Notes: a model not told the origin generated them from the sequence alone. Numbered from the stretch's first letter, positions 12,401 to 25,403 are shown. The stretch is 64,000 bases of DNA from Vitrella brassicaformis (GCA_001179505.1 CDMY01000666.1:186001-250000); one strand, 5' to 3'. Program-made: numbers and translations.

Positions 12401-15400
12401 GTGCAGATAAGTCCTCCCAGAGCACCACGACGGCAGGAAGCGGCAAGGGTGTGGCAGTGGTCGACCGCCCCACACCCACACCCACCCCCACATCGGTCAC
12501 ACTGCGTGAGAGCCACCACCAGCAATGGGGCGAGTGGTGTGAGTCGGTGGCGTTAGTCATCCCGCGGCTGGGCGACGGCTGGGACGAGATCGCCGTCATG
12601 GGGGTGGAGACGGTCAACCAGCTGCTGGCCAGGTGCCCTTGGACCAAGGAGGCATCCATCGCACTACCCCTACCTCATGGTGCAGCAGCAGCTGGTGACG
12701 AGCAGCAGAGGGATCGTGAGAGGGAGGCTTCTCCACTGCCCCCGCCTGCTGATGAGCAGGGACAGGCTTCACCCTCAGTGTCGTTCGGCGACCTCGGTAT
12801 GAATGGATGGATGGATGGATGGACGGACGGACACACTCACTCATGTGTGTGTCTGGTTCTGGGCGTAGGTGTGCTGACGGAGCCAGTCACGATAACATCA
12901 CCTCCTGACGGCAGCAGCCCCCAGCCTCCCCCCTCTGTCGTGTCCAGCCCGGTAGAGCAGATATCAGACATTCTGGTCCGTTCGGTGCCGCGCGAGTGCG
13001 TGGCGCCCCTGGTGCAGCACCTGATGCTAGGCATGCAGGACAGCGACGAGGGAGCCGCAAAGGCCGCCATGGAAACTCTCGGGGCCATCCTGCAGGCACG
13101 CAGGAGACTCACACACACACACAGGGGAGAAAAGGCGAGAGTGGCGTGCACCATTTGTGTGTGTGGTGTGGTGTGTGCAGGCGCGCTGCACCCAGCTGAG
13201 TGTGGAGTCTGCCCGCAAGCTGGTGACGACGATGTTGGACGAGGTCCGGAAGGTCAAGGCGCGGGAGGTGACCCACCAGGCGCTGCTGTCCGTGCGGATG
13301 CTCGCCACACACCACTTCCAGGCATGGCATGGCATGGCATGGCTGTGCAGACACACACACACACATCCATCTGCCGGTGCGCCATGTGTCGTCCGTGTGT
13401 GTGTGTGTAGGCGACTGTGGCCGAGTTGATCGACAGGGGTCCGGAATATGACGACGCGCACCTGGGCGTGTTCGAAGTCATCGCACGGTGTGTATGGCAT
13501 AAGCAGACACCACACAGCCACACACACCAACCCCCCCCTCCCCACACACACACGTGTGCCGTCCGTCCGTCCGTCGTGGGCGGTACCTCTTATGTGTCAG
13601 TGAGCGCCCTTTGCTGCTCAAGACGCTGAGCCACCTGACGGACACCATCAACAACTCTGACCCAGGCGACGCCAACACGCCAAACAAACTGGTGCTAAGC
13701 GCGACGGCTGCCGTCGGTACGCCCACATCGAAACAAACAAGGGGAGAGAGAGTGCTCCATGGCTCCACATGTCCACCATGCGTGTGTGTGTGCAGCGCAT
13801 CTGTTCGGTGTGGACGACTCTACGGTCCGCAGCGTGGTGCGCAAGTACCTGCCTGAGCTGCTCTCGACCTTCCTCCTCCGCATCGGCACCACTGCCGGCG
13901 GAATCGGCACCGACACAGCCATACACGTCAGCCACCACATCCATCCATCCATCCACACACACACACACATGCACACACACGCAGAATGTGTGTGTGTCAT
14001 CAGGCGTTGGGCAACTTCCTGCGGGCGTCGCAGCAGACGTCGCTGTCGGCCGCTGTGGAGCGGAGGGGGCTGTTGGCCAAGTGCCGCGAGAGCTACGACG
14101 AGGGCATAGCCGACGTCGCAGCCATGTTCTTCAAGTCAGCCACGACACACACTCGAATGCTCGTCTGTGTGGTTTCTGAATGGGTGTGTGGGTGGATGGG
14201 TGGATATCGGTGCAGGCACTACCCCGACGGCCGTCCGGGTGTGTTTCGGTTCGTGGAGCCCTTCCTGGGGAGGGAAATACTCGGCCATCGGGTGGGCGCA
14301 ACGGCCACCCTCGCACAGCTGGTCTTCTTCACAGAACCGTCCGAACACCAAAACGACAGGAAAAGCACCAAACTGGTCAGCGAGCCAACAGAGAGAGAGA
14401 GAGGGAGGGAGGGAGGAAGCGTCTCTCATTCCGTCTCGTGTGTGTGTGTGTGCGCGCAGACGCAGGGAGACGTGGACCGTCTGATGTCGTGTCTGCTCGA
14501 CCGCACGCAGGACGCCGCCCCAGTGGTGCGCAAGCACGCCTACCGCGCCATGAGCCTGGTGGCCTACGTCTGGTACAAGACAGCCAAGACCAGCATCTCC
14601 AGCACCGTCACCACACTCCCAGGCGTCCCTCACGCCCACATTGACACGGACTCCCCCACCGAGACACCGCTGGGGACTATGCAGCGGGGCGCAACGGCTC
14701 CGGCGTCATATTCGAGCTGCGATGAGGGGTCGCCTTCGTCGATGGCGAGTGGTGGTGGGAGGGAGGAGGGTGGGGCCGAGGAGAGCAATGGGTCTGGGGA
14801 CGTGGGCGTGCCCGACATGGACAATACCGCCACACAGGTGAGTGCCCGACTCACAGGTCAGTCAGTCTATCCCTGTGTGGATTCTGTGTGTGATTTGTTG
14901 TGTGCAGGTGTTGGAGTGTCTGTTGGGCGGGCTGGATGACGGCAGTGGCGTGTGTGTGGTGGAGGCGCTGAGGGGTCTGCAGCGGTGCTGTGCCGTCCCC
15001 CCGCCCTCCCTCGAGTGGGCAGAGATGCTCGTGGGCGCGGCGGGGCAGCTCACGAACATACTCAACCACCAGGAGTGGTCTCTGCGAAGTGGCGGGTTTG
15101 ACCTGTTGTCTCGCCTGGGCACAGCTGTCATCAAGTTCGACATCCCACCACCGACATCACCCACATCACCCACAGCAGCAGCAGCAGCAGCTGATGGCGA
15201 CAAAGGCAATGGGGACACGAAAGACGCCCTCAGGTTGACCCTGCAGCGGCACTTCCTGACGCACCTCGTGTGTGTCCTGGTGAGTCAGTGAAAGTGGAAG
15301 GGGCAACAACACACACGTGCACTTGGATGGATGTGTGTGTGTGTGTGTGTCTGTCATTGACACAGGTGAGGTTAGAGGACCCGAGCAACGCGGTGAGCGC

Positions 15401-16476
15401 GGCGGCCTTCCAGTGCCTGCAGGCCTACAGCACAGCCGGGCTCCTGGCCGACCACAGACACAGCAGCGGACAGCAGGACGGCGAGACGACACGGACACGG
15501 ACACAGACAGAGCAGCCGAGTGAGGAGCTCTATCGGCTGCTGCAACGGAGGACCGACGAGCGCCTCACACCCGACGTAAAGAAACCTGCATGCCCCCACC
15601 CATCCCCATACCCCTCCGTGCGTGTGTGTGTGTGTGTTGATGTGTGTAGGATTTCCTGACGGCATTGAGCCCCCTAGTCCTGCAGCTGGCCCACTCCTTC
15701 CCCGACAACAACGCACCAGCACCGCCACACGCGCCCCCGCCGTCCGATCTCGCCGGCGTGACATCGATGGTCAAGCTGGCCTGCCAGCTGGTATACGACT
15801 GCAGCAGATACTTCCACCCGTCATGCCACGAGCACGACTTGCCTGACCACCATGAGCATCAAGGGGCGGACGGCGACCCGGGGGACGCGGCGGTGAACGG
15901 GCTCGCCAACACGGCTGTTAGCGCCTTCCAGGTCACACACACACAGGGACAGAGAGGGAGCGATGGAGAATAGGAATTCGTCTATCCGTGTGTGTGTGTG
16001 CAGGTGTCAGTGACTGCGGCGTCGTGCAGCGCTGCCGTGGCGCTCATCCGTGCGGCCTTCCACATGCAGCGCGAGATGGAGCAGACCCACCCCGAATTTG
16101 TCTGCGTTGAGCCAGGCGGCCGGGGCAGCCGGCGGGGCACCGGCAACCACCCCACCACAGCCACACAGCAGGCGATGCTGAGCGAGCAGACAGAGGCCGA
16201 GTGGGAGGCATTTGACCGCACGCAGAAGAGGTTTCTCGGCATGGCCGTAGCCACCTGCAGGTGACCCTTCCCCACCTACGCACCCACACCCACACAGACA
16301 CATCTCATGTGTGTGGACGGATGTGTGGTCGCAGGCGCTTGCTGCGCATGTTGGCGATTCCTGATACCGTGCTGCGCGGTCGCATAGCGCGGCTGCTGGG
16401 CCATCTGCACGTGTTGAGCGAGATGGAGGACATGGACGATATGGCAGACGCTGAGGGCCATGATGTCGATGAATGA
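6473..16476 (+). CDS. Giant HEAT-repeat protein, MROH1 (HEATR7A)/SGR6-like
   Basis: About 35 exons over 10 kb encode roughly 2,000 residues of helical HEAT repeats with low-complexity loops (Gln-rich at 11710-11740, Gly-rich at 11320-11370 and 10840-10880). The start is the Met of MDADDIPVLDEVIFSLLDLV at 6473; the upstream frame has no better ATG. The protein ends in an acidic tail (MEDMDDMADAEGHDVDE) at 16476. Segments such as RANLVLTGQLSGGAP (about 8970-9010), ARGIGFAAAEHFD (10235-10275) and ALSLGYCAKYAP (10460-10575) recall the maestro-heat-like MROH1 family, whose plant member is SGR6 and whose animal member has been linked to lysosome/membrane traffic. Assignment rests on remembered pattern and size, so another long HEAT protein is possible. 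Introns start GTGAG/GTRNG and end in TG repeats plus CAG. Confidence 0.6.
13319..13412 (+). other. Intron with GGCAT tandem repeat at its 5' end and a possible GC donor
   Basis: The exon ending ...LATHHFQ is followed directly by four GGCAT units, and the next exon (ATVAELIDRG) begins after a TG-repeat acceptor. No GT occurs at the expected junction. Either the donor is GC (CAG|GCATGG) or a GT about 25 nt downstream is used, adding an AWHGMAW-type insertion. Confidence 0.4.
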
Positions 16477-17281
16477 CACACAGAGCAAGTAGAGCCGAGT
16501 CAAGTGAGCCGAGTAGGTCGAGGCAAGAGCTGCTGTGGCATCATTTTCAAGCGTCGAGCGTCGTAGAGAGGCTGCCGTTCCTTCGTTTCTTTCTTTCTTT
16601 CTTTCTGTCTTCCTTCGCTGCATGGCCGCCCATCCCATCGATGGGTGATTGAGTAGACGAGAGCCGGGCAGTCGCTCGTCCGTGTGTAGAAAGGAGAGAA
16701 AAGGTCCGACGGTGGGGAGGGGCGGGGTATCTTATCTATCTGCCTAGGTGCGTTAGGTGTGTGTACAGGTGAGTGGGCGAGGCTGGCTGGGCGGCTGTCT
16801 GTCTGTCTGTCTGTCCGGCAATCGCTCCAATTCTTACCTTCTCGTCCCGTCTGTCTGTCTGGTGTAAATAAATACATATGGATCTGACTGGCCGATGCCT
16901 GCCTTCCATTTGTCATCCATTTGCCCCCCCTCTCTCTCCCTCCCTCTCTCTCTCTCTGTGTGTGTGTGTGTCTGTGTGTATTGAGTGATGCGACAGCCAG
17001 ACAGGAAACAGAGATGCGATGCCATGGGATGAGCGGACCCTTGGTGCCCCCACGGCGTGTGAATGCCTAGGAGATACATTTTTCTGTTTCCATGACTGCA
17101 TTGCAATGATGAAGCCCCCGAAACCAATCAATCGTGCAGTGCATTCACTCGCGCACCACGGAAGGAACGTGTCCTCACCCACACGCAATCACACACACAC
17201 ACACATACACACACACACGGGGCAGCCAGGAAGGAGCAAACAATGACGTCCGCGCCACCCCCACCCTAGGTAGCTAGCTAG
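16477..17281. other. Convergent intergenic region (3' of HEAT-repeat and dynein light chain genes)
   Basis: No coding signal. It holds pyrimidine and simple repeats (TTTC near 16580, CTGT near 16797, CT then TG at 16925-16980, CA near 17190-17220). AAATAAAT at about 16866 could be a polyadenylation signal for the plus-strand gene, although it is about 390 nt beyond the stop. GCTAGCTA repeats lie just past the stop of the minus-strand gene. Confidence 0.5.
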
Positions 17282-18104
17282 CTAGTACTCGACGCCAAAC
17301 ACGGTGAGGATGCAGTAGAGGCTCTTCTTGACCTGGTCCTTGCTCTTCTCCTTCGGCCACACGTACGTGAACACGCCTACAGCAGACACCACACACCCAC
17401 AAAAACACAACACAACACAGCTGTGCCCAGGTAGGATGCACCATGTCTGTCACCCATACCGTCGTTGACAGTGTCCCAGAAGCAGCTGGTGACCGTGTGC
17501 AGGCCCGCGCCATTCCGCTGCATCAAGACGCAACTGACTGCGCGTCGCATGCACCCGCACAAGACAGCACACACAGCCGCGTGTTGCCTTGACGGCAAGG
17601 CGGTCAACGACTCACGGACGTACCGATGTATTTGAAGGACTTTTTGAGCTCATTGAGGCGCTCCGTGGTGGTCTCGCATATCTCGTCTATCCAATAAGGC
17701 ACCTGCACGACCACCGCGGCCATCAGCCAGCCAACCGGATAGAGAGAGACCCACAGACAGCGACAAATGGGCGACAAATTGCCTTCTTCTTCTTCCCCAT
17801 CATACCATCTCTTCCTGGTATTCCTTATTCTTTAACAGACCTGAGGGCCCCCACATACACAGACAGACAGACACAGACGCAGAGCTCCAATGAGCCGGTG
17901 GGCCTGCATATTGTGTGTGTTCGTCTCAAGTACTGTCGAGTACGTCGACGACAATCTTTTCTATCTCGTCATTGCTCCACGCAGACTACACACAACACCA
18001 AACACCAAACGACAAACCAATTCGACGGTGTCGTCGTGCTGCATTCCATCCTCCATGCGTCCTCGCCCACCCACCTCTTCGCCCGAGTGGCTATCGTCCG
18101 CCAT
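17282..18104 (-). CDS. DYNLT: Tctex1-type dynein light chain (DYNLT)
   Basis: Light chain of cytoplasmic/axonemal dynein that dimerises and binds the intermediate chain and cargo. Five exons give about 120 residues, the family size. Reading from the start: [10 protein letters not shown] (18075-18104), a helix [13 protein letters not shown] (about 17935-17975), [20 protein letters not shown] (about 17636-17698), [20 protein letters not shown] (about 17465-17525, the most conserved Tctex1 core) and the last strand [13 protein letters not shown] ending at the stop. This matches the order and spacing of animal DYNLT1. The gene is divergent from the Alba gene across 283 bp. Confidence 0.88.
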
Positions 18105-18387
18105 CTTCTCATCAAACGACAATCCCCCTGGCTCACACGCGGCTTGCGATGACGGTGAATATCAGCGAATATCAACAGCCAATCAACTTCCCTCGTGGTG
18201 TGTGAGTGACCCTCCGATTCCTCGCCGAGGCAAGCTTAGATTTGGCGAGGTTGCGAGATCAGGGAGAAGATCTACCAGCTCTTTTCGTCAAGAAGGCCTC
18301 TCCTTCACGGCCCATCGCCACCAGCTCCCTCGCACCGGGTCCGTCAGGACGCCGCCCCGCTTCGCCTCTCTGAACCACACCATCACC
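18105..18387. promoter_or_regulatory. Divergent intergenic region, dynein light chain / Alba gene
   Basis: A 283-bp interval between outward-facing start codons, expected to carry both promoters. It contains the near-repeat GAATATCAG(C)GAATATCAAC at 18162-18180 with no assigned role. No recognisable TATA box. Confidence 0.4.
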
Positions 18388-19253
18388 ATGACGACCGAGG
18401 AGCCAGGCAAGATGCAGGTGAGAAGCACTGTCACGGCTGGCAGCACACGCGGAGCGATGCGCACGCCGGCTGCCGCCTCGCGCACGACAGGAACCGCCAC
18501 TGATCTGGGAGAAAAAGGAGGGGAAGTCAGATCTGTGAGGCGGGAGAGGAGGGAGAGGGCAGGGGAGGGCGGGGATGGAGCCAGGGGCAGTGCACTGACG
18601 CTCGACCGTGTGTGTGCCTGCCTGCCTGACACGTCTGCTAGAACATTCGTCTCACATGCATCTCTGGTGTGTGTGTGTGTGTGTGTGCAGATCTCCAACG
18701 CCCGTCCGAGGGTGTTTTATGCGCAGGTGGCGAAGCGGTTTTTCGGCGGCTCCAAGGACAAGGAGCCCGTGGAGGAACTCATTCTCACAGCACTCGGGTA
18801 CGGTACCTGCGGGGAGGGAGCTGCGGTCACGCCACACACCACACACATGTGGCGCAGAAGGACAGTTGCATACTTCTGTGTGGGGTATGGGTGTGGGTGG
18901 CTTGTGTTGTGTGCAGGAGTGCGATGAACAGCGCTGTGGCCGTGTCGGACTCGCTCGTCAAGAACAAAGTCGCAACCATCACGGTAGGTGACACACAGCT
19001 CACGCGCGCGCACAGAGGCAAATGGACCATTCCATTCACGGTGTGTGGGAATGGGTGTGTGGTGCCGTGTCGTGTCATGTTCAGCAAGTGGAGACCTCTT
19101 ACTACCGGCCCGAGGAGGGCGAGGCCCGCAACCGGCTCATCCGCAACGTCCCCAAGCTCACCATACGCATGAAGAAGGACCCTGATTTTAAGGCACATAC
19201 ACACAGACAGACAGACAGACAGACCTACACGTCCACGAAAACACTCATCCCCT

Positions 19254-19306
<53 letters not shown>

Positions 19307-19418
19307 TCCCGTTAATGAGCCTGAGGGCGAGGCCAAGGCTGACGAGGTGGTTGACGAGGACGAGGAGGTCATCGACGACAACGACCACGAGGAGGAGGGA
19401 GAGACCGTCGACGAATGA
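18388..19418 (+). CDS. Alba-domain nucleic-acid-binding protein
   Basis: Five exons give about 140 residues. After a short first exon (MTTEEPGKMQ) comes RPRVFYAQVAKRFF, then EPVEELILTALG, AMNSAVAVSDSLVKN, VETSYYRPEEGE and RNVPKLTIRMKKD. That is the beta-alpha-beta-alpha-beta-beta order of the Alba fold, including the helix corresponding to 'A(x)GRAIxKxVxxAE' in archaeal and apicomplexan Albas and the final strand after a loop. The C-terminus is strongly acidic (EEGETVDE). Alba proteins bind DNA or RNA; in apicomplexans they act in translational control. The acidic tail is unusual against the basic tails often seen. The last intron carries a long CT then GT microsatellite (19254-19302). Confidence 0.65.
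19254..19302 (+). repeat. Compound CT/GT microsatellite in an intron
   Basis: A run of CT followed by about 12 GT units ends in GCAG at the acceptor of the last Alba-gene intron. It is the longest example in the window of a TG tract serving as the 3' end of an intron. Confidence 0.85.
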
Positions 19419-20445
19419 CGCAATGCAGTGGCTCGATGAGCGAGGGGGACCGAACGGATGAAGAGCGAGCGATGCCTAAGGTGGGCGATCTGTCGGCAGT
19501 GGGAACACAGGCAATGAGCGAGTGAATGGGTGAGGGAGAGCGGTGGGGGGGGGTGGGTTTGTTGGTGTTTGCGTGTGGCCACGACAGACGAGAGTGTCGT
19601 GTGTGTGCCTGTGCGTGCGCGTGTGTGTGTTTTGCCGAGGGCGTGTTGATGGCATGGGTCGCTCATTGACGTTTCGTCAATACGGTGGGCACTCTCAGGA
19701 CAGACAGACAAGACAGACAGAGAGGGGGGCAGAAAGGAATGGACGGATGAATGGCTGGTCACCCACTCAGTTGCATCCGTGTGTCGTGTCGTGTGGTGTG
19801 CGCATGTCGATGGAAAACTGATCGCTGGCTGGCGTGTTTGTGTTTTGGCCGTCCCGTCCCGTCGTGTGGATGCTAATTGATACCTGTCACACTTGTTCTC
19901 TTTTGATTGTGTTCGTGTGGGCTCTTTCTTGCCCACAGCGCATCGCGCGGCGTGCTTTTGCGGCCTCCTTTCTGCTGCTTTTCTTCTTCTGCGTCTTGGT
20001 CGCCCCACCAGTCACTGATAACCGCCTGGTGGGCTGCCAAGTCGCGGAGGAGCCACACAGCAGAAGGGGAGAAGGTGACGGCGGCTGCCGAGAGCGTCCG
20101 ATGAGGCTTGCTAACACAGTGAAAAGAGTCTGATTCCCTTTCTTTTCCTCTCACGAGTGTTTGGTCTTGCCAATTCGAAGGAATCACATTCCCGTTCATC
20201 AAAAAACGGGGGAGTGAGCCCTCCGAGGTGGCGGACACCGAACGCCGTGCGGGGGGAGGAGTCAAGACAGAAGGCACGGCGAGTGACTGTTGTGTGTCTG
20301 TGTCTGTTCATGTGTGTGTGGGGGTGGGCGGGATGGACGTGGGCAGTCGAAACGAAACGATTTGGACACACCGATAAAGAGAAAGACCACCATTCGGGCA
20401 CTTGCATGGTCCAGTCTCATCTATCCATCCCATCACCATGCACCC
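19419..20445. other. Convergent intergenic region without recognised genes
   Basis: Lies between the stop of the Alba gene and the stop of the lumenal-protein gene. Open frames on both strands here (including a 393-codon minus frame that crosses the Alba introns) are low-complexity and unsupported. Contains GACA repeats near 19700 and a TG run near 20310. Confidence 0.5.
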
Positions 20446-22201
20446 CTACATGTCGGTGTTGCGTGCGCTCTTGAGGCTGTCTAAGGATCGGTCAACGATG
20501 AACGAGTACAGCTGCTCCGACACTCGGTAGTCCGCAGGGTTAGGCCTCCACTTCTCGTCGAGAAATAGCTCCTCGTAGCCGTTGTAAGGCAAGTTGCAAT
20601 CCCTCAGGTATGTCGTCACTGCAGTGCCGATCCAGTCAGGCCGGAAACTGGTCAAACACACCCCCAATCACATGCACAGTTTGGAGCCCATGTCGTGTGA
20701 GTGCATGTGTGTGTGTGTGTGTGTGGCCTCACTTGGTGCGTTCGTCGTTGAGGAGGGTGCTTGCAGTGAGTGAGGCGGACTCGTAGACTGACACCTGGAT
20801 GTTCAGAGGCCCGCTCCTCGCCGCCCAATCCTCATCCATATACTCCTGACCCCACGCGCACACCAAATCACATCGGTACGATGCGTGTCTGAAGGCCAGC
20901 CACGATGTGTCCAAATGCTCACCGGTGTGGCCACCTTGTAGCTGCGGATGAAGCCGTCCTTCTGCAGCACCCGCAGCATCCTCTCTATCCCACTGACCGC
21001 CTCACCCAGCCCCTCCCTCTCCGCGTCATACACACGCATGAACGGCTCACTGTCGCCAGCATACAGGGCCTCATGCCGGGCTCTGGCAATGTCGCGCAGC
21101 CTGCGGCCTATCGACAGCTGGAAGGAGCGGCGGGCCTGTCAGGCAGCAGCGAAGAGGAATCAATCAATGGGTGTTGGAGACCCGATGGGTGCTGCGTACC
21201 GTTCCCAGGGGATCGTTTGCGTCGCCTTTGGGGATGTGGCTGGCGGCGACCTTCCACAAGAGCCACGACCACAGATCAAAAGCGTACCTGACAAACAGAC
21301 AGCACAAACCGCCCCGTGTGCATGTGTGTGCGATGGGTAGATGCATCCATGTGCTTACTGGTCTCTCTCGTCAGTCACCAGGTACCTGCACTGACCGCGC
21401 ACACACACACACACGCACACACACAAACACAGAAGAAAAGCGACGTGCTCCTGCCCGCATGGGTGCAGCAACACACTCAGCCCTCACCCTCTCCCCTCCC
21501 CCCACCTCTGTGAGAACAGTTTGTCGCGTTTCCGCAGCAGCTCCTCCATCTCACTCTGCAGCTGCCGACGCGACACGCCCGACACCCGTTGCAGCTCGCC
21601 CATGGCCGCCTCTTTGAGTGCCTTCACGAGGTTCTCGTCGAGTGTCCTGGCCACCACAAAGTCGAGGGGGTCTGTCTTGCCCATCGGCCTGTTGCGGTTG
21701 ATGAGATTATACAGATACATCTGAAAGCCATGCACACAACATGTTGTTGTTCCTTTGCCGTTTCCTTTAGCTTGCCTGCAGGTCCAGCTCTCCCGACCCG
21801 AGGCCCTTCTCGCCGCCTGTCCACGGGATGCCTCCCGCACTCGCCGACGCCGGCAGCAGGGCAAGACCTGCCAGCACGGAAGCAGCCAGCTCCATCCGCC
21901 GACTCACCACATCACTTGACCCACTCCCCCTCCACTTGTCCAAAGACGGATCCACTGCAGAAGCACGCCGGGCAGAAGAACGGGCGTCATGCAGCCCTGG
22001 CTGATGATGGGTGTCGCCATCGTTGGTCGCTGGCCGGTTGCGCAATGAGAGATCTCTGGGACGCCTTGACTGCCGTCTGATGCGTGGCACGGAGGGCACT
22101 GCGGGCAGACGCAGGAACGCATGAGCAGCGCCGGCATTGGAGCCGTCGGCATCCAACACGCCACCGATGGCCGCCGCCGCTGCTGCAAGTGAGAGTCGCA
22201 T
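20446..22201 (-). CDS. Unknown thylakoid-lumen protein with ER signal, plastid transit and Tat signals
   Basis: About seven exons, roughly 430 residues. The start at 22201 (MRLSLAAAAAA) gives a signal peptide ending GAAHA with Phe next (FLRLPAVPSV), then a basic Ser/Pro transit-like region. About 100 residues in comes SRRMELAASVLAGLALLPAS followed by ASA and GGIPW, a twin-arginine signal with hydrophobic core and AxA cleavage site, the usual route into the thylakoid lumen. The mature part has no family I recognise: a helical region (VKALKEAAMGELQRVSG, MEELLRKRDKLFSQR), YAFDLWSWLLWKVAASHIP, ARRSFQLSIGRRLRDIA, ERMLRVLQKDGFIRSYKV, and a C-terminus ending NTDM. It may be lineage-restricted. Divergent from the P450 reductase gene across 215 bp. 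Confidence 0.75.
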
Positions 22202-22416
22202 TGTTACAGATCCATGCACCTGCTGTCAGATAGCGCCGATATCTGCAGAAAGGCCGCGAAAAAGCGACGACAAAGGCGACGTCGATCAGGGTAGGTCTGC
22301 GAGCTAACCTTGCAGGGCTGTTTTCTTTCGAACGAACAAACGCTCTCATTCAACGTGAATAGAAGCATCTGGAAGCGCCTGAAGCTCACCACATCAAATT
22401 TCGGCTGTCTTCAGCC
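22202..22416. promoter_or_regulatory. Divergent intergenic region, lumenal protein / P450 reductase
   Basis: A 215-bp interval between outward-facing start codons that must hold both promoters. No familiar core promoter element is evident. Confidence 0.4.
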
Positions 22417-25365
22417 ATGGAGCGGCCGAAGCAATACTCGACAGCGTCTGCCCTCGCCGCCACGGCCGTGGTGACATCCATCGGCGTCAGCTTGTACCTC
22501 CTCTGGCGCAGAATGAGAGCAGCGGCCAACGACAGGCTCGGAGGTGAGAGCAGCAAGCTGACGGCACTCAACGGCGTCGCAGAGTCGCCAGGCGCGGCGA
22601 GCAAGTCGACAGAGGAAGACGATGCGGAGAGGGTGTACATGTACTTCGGCTCTCAGACGGGGACGGCCGAGTCGTTTGCCAAGGAGCTGGGGAGGCTGGC
22701 GGGGGAGAAGGACATTCCTACTGAGGTCATCGATATGGAGGTCAGTGAGTGCCAGGGGAGGGAGGAAAGGACGATGAATGCCTTACGCCGGGGATGGCTT
22801 TGCTGCTTCGATGTGTGTGCAGGATTTCGAGGCTGAGCGTTTTGTCAAGCACCGGTGGGTGGTGCTTGTGCTGGCGACGTACGGGGAAGGTACGAAGGAA
22901 AGCAAAAACATATTCAGACATGCAGAGGAACACGGCTTTGGTTGCCATGCGTGTGTGCAGGTGACCCGACTGACAACGCTGTCGCCTTCCACAAATGGGT
23001 GAGAGGTTTTGAATGCCCTCGTTACCAATGAGGCCGGTGATTTATTGCATTTGTATGTCGATGCAGCTGACGAGCAGCGAGCGTGATGAGTGTTTGGACG
23101 ACATGCACCTGGCCATCATGGGGCTGGGCAACAGGTGCGCACACCGACACGCACACCTAATCCGATTCATCGATTCCCTGGCCGCCTTGCACCCACCGCA
23201 CCGCATGCACGAATGTCTGCAGGCAGTACATCAACTTCAACGAGATGGCCAAGAAAGCCGAGAAGCTCCTCAGCAAGATGCAGGCACACGTCATCTGCAA
23301 AACGTAACCCTCCAAGCAAGACATACACCCATCGCACCCTCTCTCCCCGTCTGCATCCGTGTGTGTGTGTGTGTGTGTGTTAAGTGGTATGGGTGACGAC
23401 GACCAGGACATCGAGAGCGACTTCAGCGCGTGGCAGGACCTCTTCTGGCCGGCACTCATCAAGGCGCGCGCCGCTGACAAGGGCGAGGAGCTCAACGCCG
23501 CCGAGCTGGTGCGGGCGGCTTCCAAGACGCTCGACGATATACACGACCACAAGGACGCTTGGAAGAGTGAGTGACCCACACACTGACAGAGAGAGAGAGA
23601 GTCCAGGGCGGCATGCACTGGTCTCTGTGTGTGCGCGTATGGCAGAGCGGGCCCCGCTTGAGTTGTCGATCGCACCCACGACAGCTGAGTTTGATGCCAC
23701 CCACCAGCCACAGGCACGCAGCAATGGAAAAGGCACAGTCGACAAGCGGACTGTTGACGTCTTCTCGTTTGTGTGGTTCCTGTTGTGTGTCCGTTGTGCT
23801 GGTGCAGATGACGGGTGTGGACTTGGCGAGCCGATTCTACTTCCACAGCCACGAGGCGACGGTGGTTGTCGACCGCGAGCTGAGGCAGCAGCCCGACCCT
23901 GAGGAGGGCCTCAGCACCCACCATGTGGTACGTTTCCACAAATTCACTTATTCATGTGTCTATGTGTGCTCGTCTGTGTGTGTGCAGGAGGTGGACATAT
24001 CCGGGTGTCCTGAGCTGTCGTACGTCACGGCTGACAACCTCGACATACTCCCAGAGAACCCGCCAGAACTGGTGAGTCAACGAGCGGGGTTTATGTGTAG
24101 GCCGTCTGCCTGCCCGCGGCAGCTCTCTCCTTCTCTGTTTCTCTGTGTCAGGTGCAATGGTTCGCCGAGCGGCTGGGTGTGAAGGGCCAGCACGCCGCTG
24201 CCCTCGACTACTACATACACCTCACACCGGCAGCAGGTGGGTGGGCGGGGGAGGGTGTGGGGTAGTGAGTGCAGTGAGTGAGTGCCTCCAGAGTCACCAC
24301 ACACGACGGGATCGGCTGAGTGTGCGGTGCTAAGGCGGGCAGACAGCATGCACAGCGCCATGGCACATCTAAACGGGCTGCATGAGAAAGACACACGACC
24401 ACTCGCAGCCTGGAATACTTGCATGGGACACGCACAGACGTCCATCCATTCATCCTGCCTGCCTGCCATCCTCCCCCTGGGCCCTCCCTGTCTGTATGTG
24501 TGTGTGTGGGTCATCAGGCGACGAGGACAGCCACAAGCGGCCGTTCCCCACCCCATGCACACTGCGGGTACGCCCACACAGCACAGGAAGGCAGTCGACT
24601 GAGTGAGTGCTTGTCCATGTAAGTGTGTCTCTGTCATGGTTTGGTTGGTCAGGATGCCCTGACGCGCTACTGCGACCTGGCTGCCCTGCCGCAGAAGTCG
24701 GCACTCAAGGTGAGACAGAAGGCCCTGTGGTGCCTGGCGAATACATGCCTGCCTTGTGTGTGTCCGCCCGCTGTGTGTGCCTGTCAGGATTTGGCGTGTT
24801 TCGTGACCGACGCGAACGAGTTGTCATCACTCGAGCAGCTGCTGTCGGAGCACCACAAGGACGACTTCAAACACCTGGTCAGTTAGCACAGGCAACCCTG
24901 GGTGGGAGAAAGGAACAACGCCACACAGGTGTGACTGCAGTGCGTGTGTGGGGGCTGTGCACTGAACACAGGTGAAGGATTTGGAAATGACGCTGAAGGA
25001 GTTCGTGGAGCTCTTCATGACCTCGGCCAAATTCGACCTGGGTAAGGTGACAAACTAAAGCGATCAAAAGACCATTACACAAGTGGCAAAAATGGCATGG
25101 GTCTCTCTGTGCGTATGTGTGCGTATGTCTTAGGTGCGTTTCTGCAGCTGGTGACGCGCAACCGCCCCAGGCCATACACCATTTCGTCATCGTCAAAGGT
25201 AGGCCACCACAACACACACGACACATCATTCCATTGGCCCCTCGCCACCTCTGTGTGTGTGCAGGAGTTCTCCCGGTGCGTGTCGGTGACCGTCAGCATC
25301 GTCAGCCACGACCTCAAACCGCTCACAACCACCATTATGAAACTCAGAGAACACGGTCAATCACA

Positions 25366-25403
<38 letters not shown>

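Noticed and set aside
18827-20008. 393-codon minus-strand open frame
   Set aside because: It runs antisense through Alba exons and their repeat-filled introns and is dominated by translated CA/TG and CT repeats.
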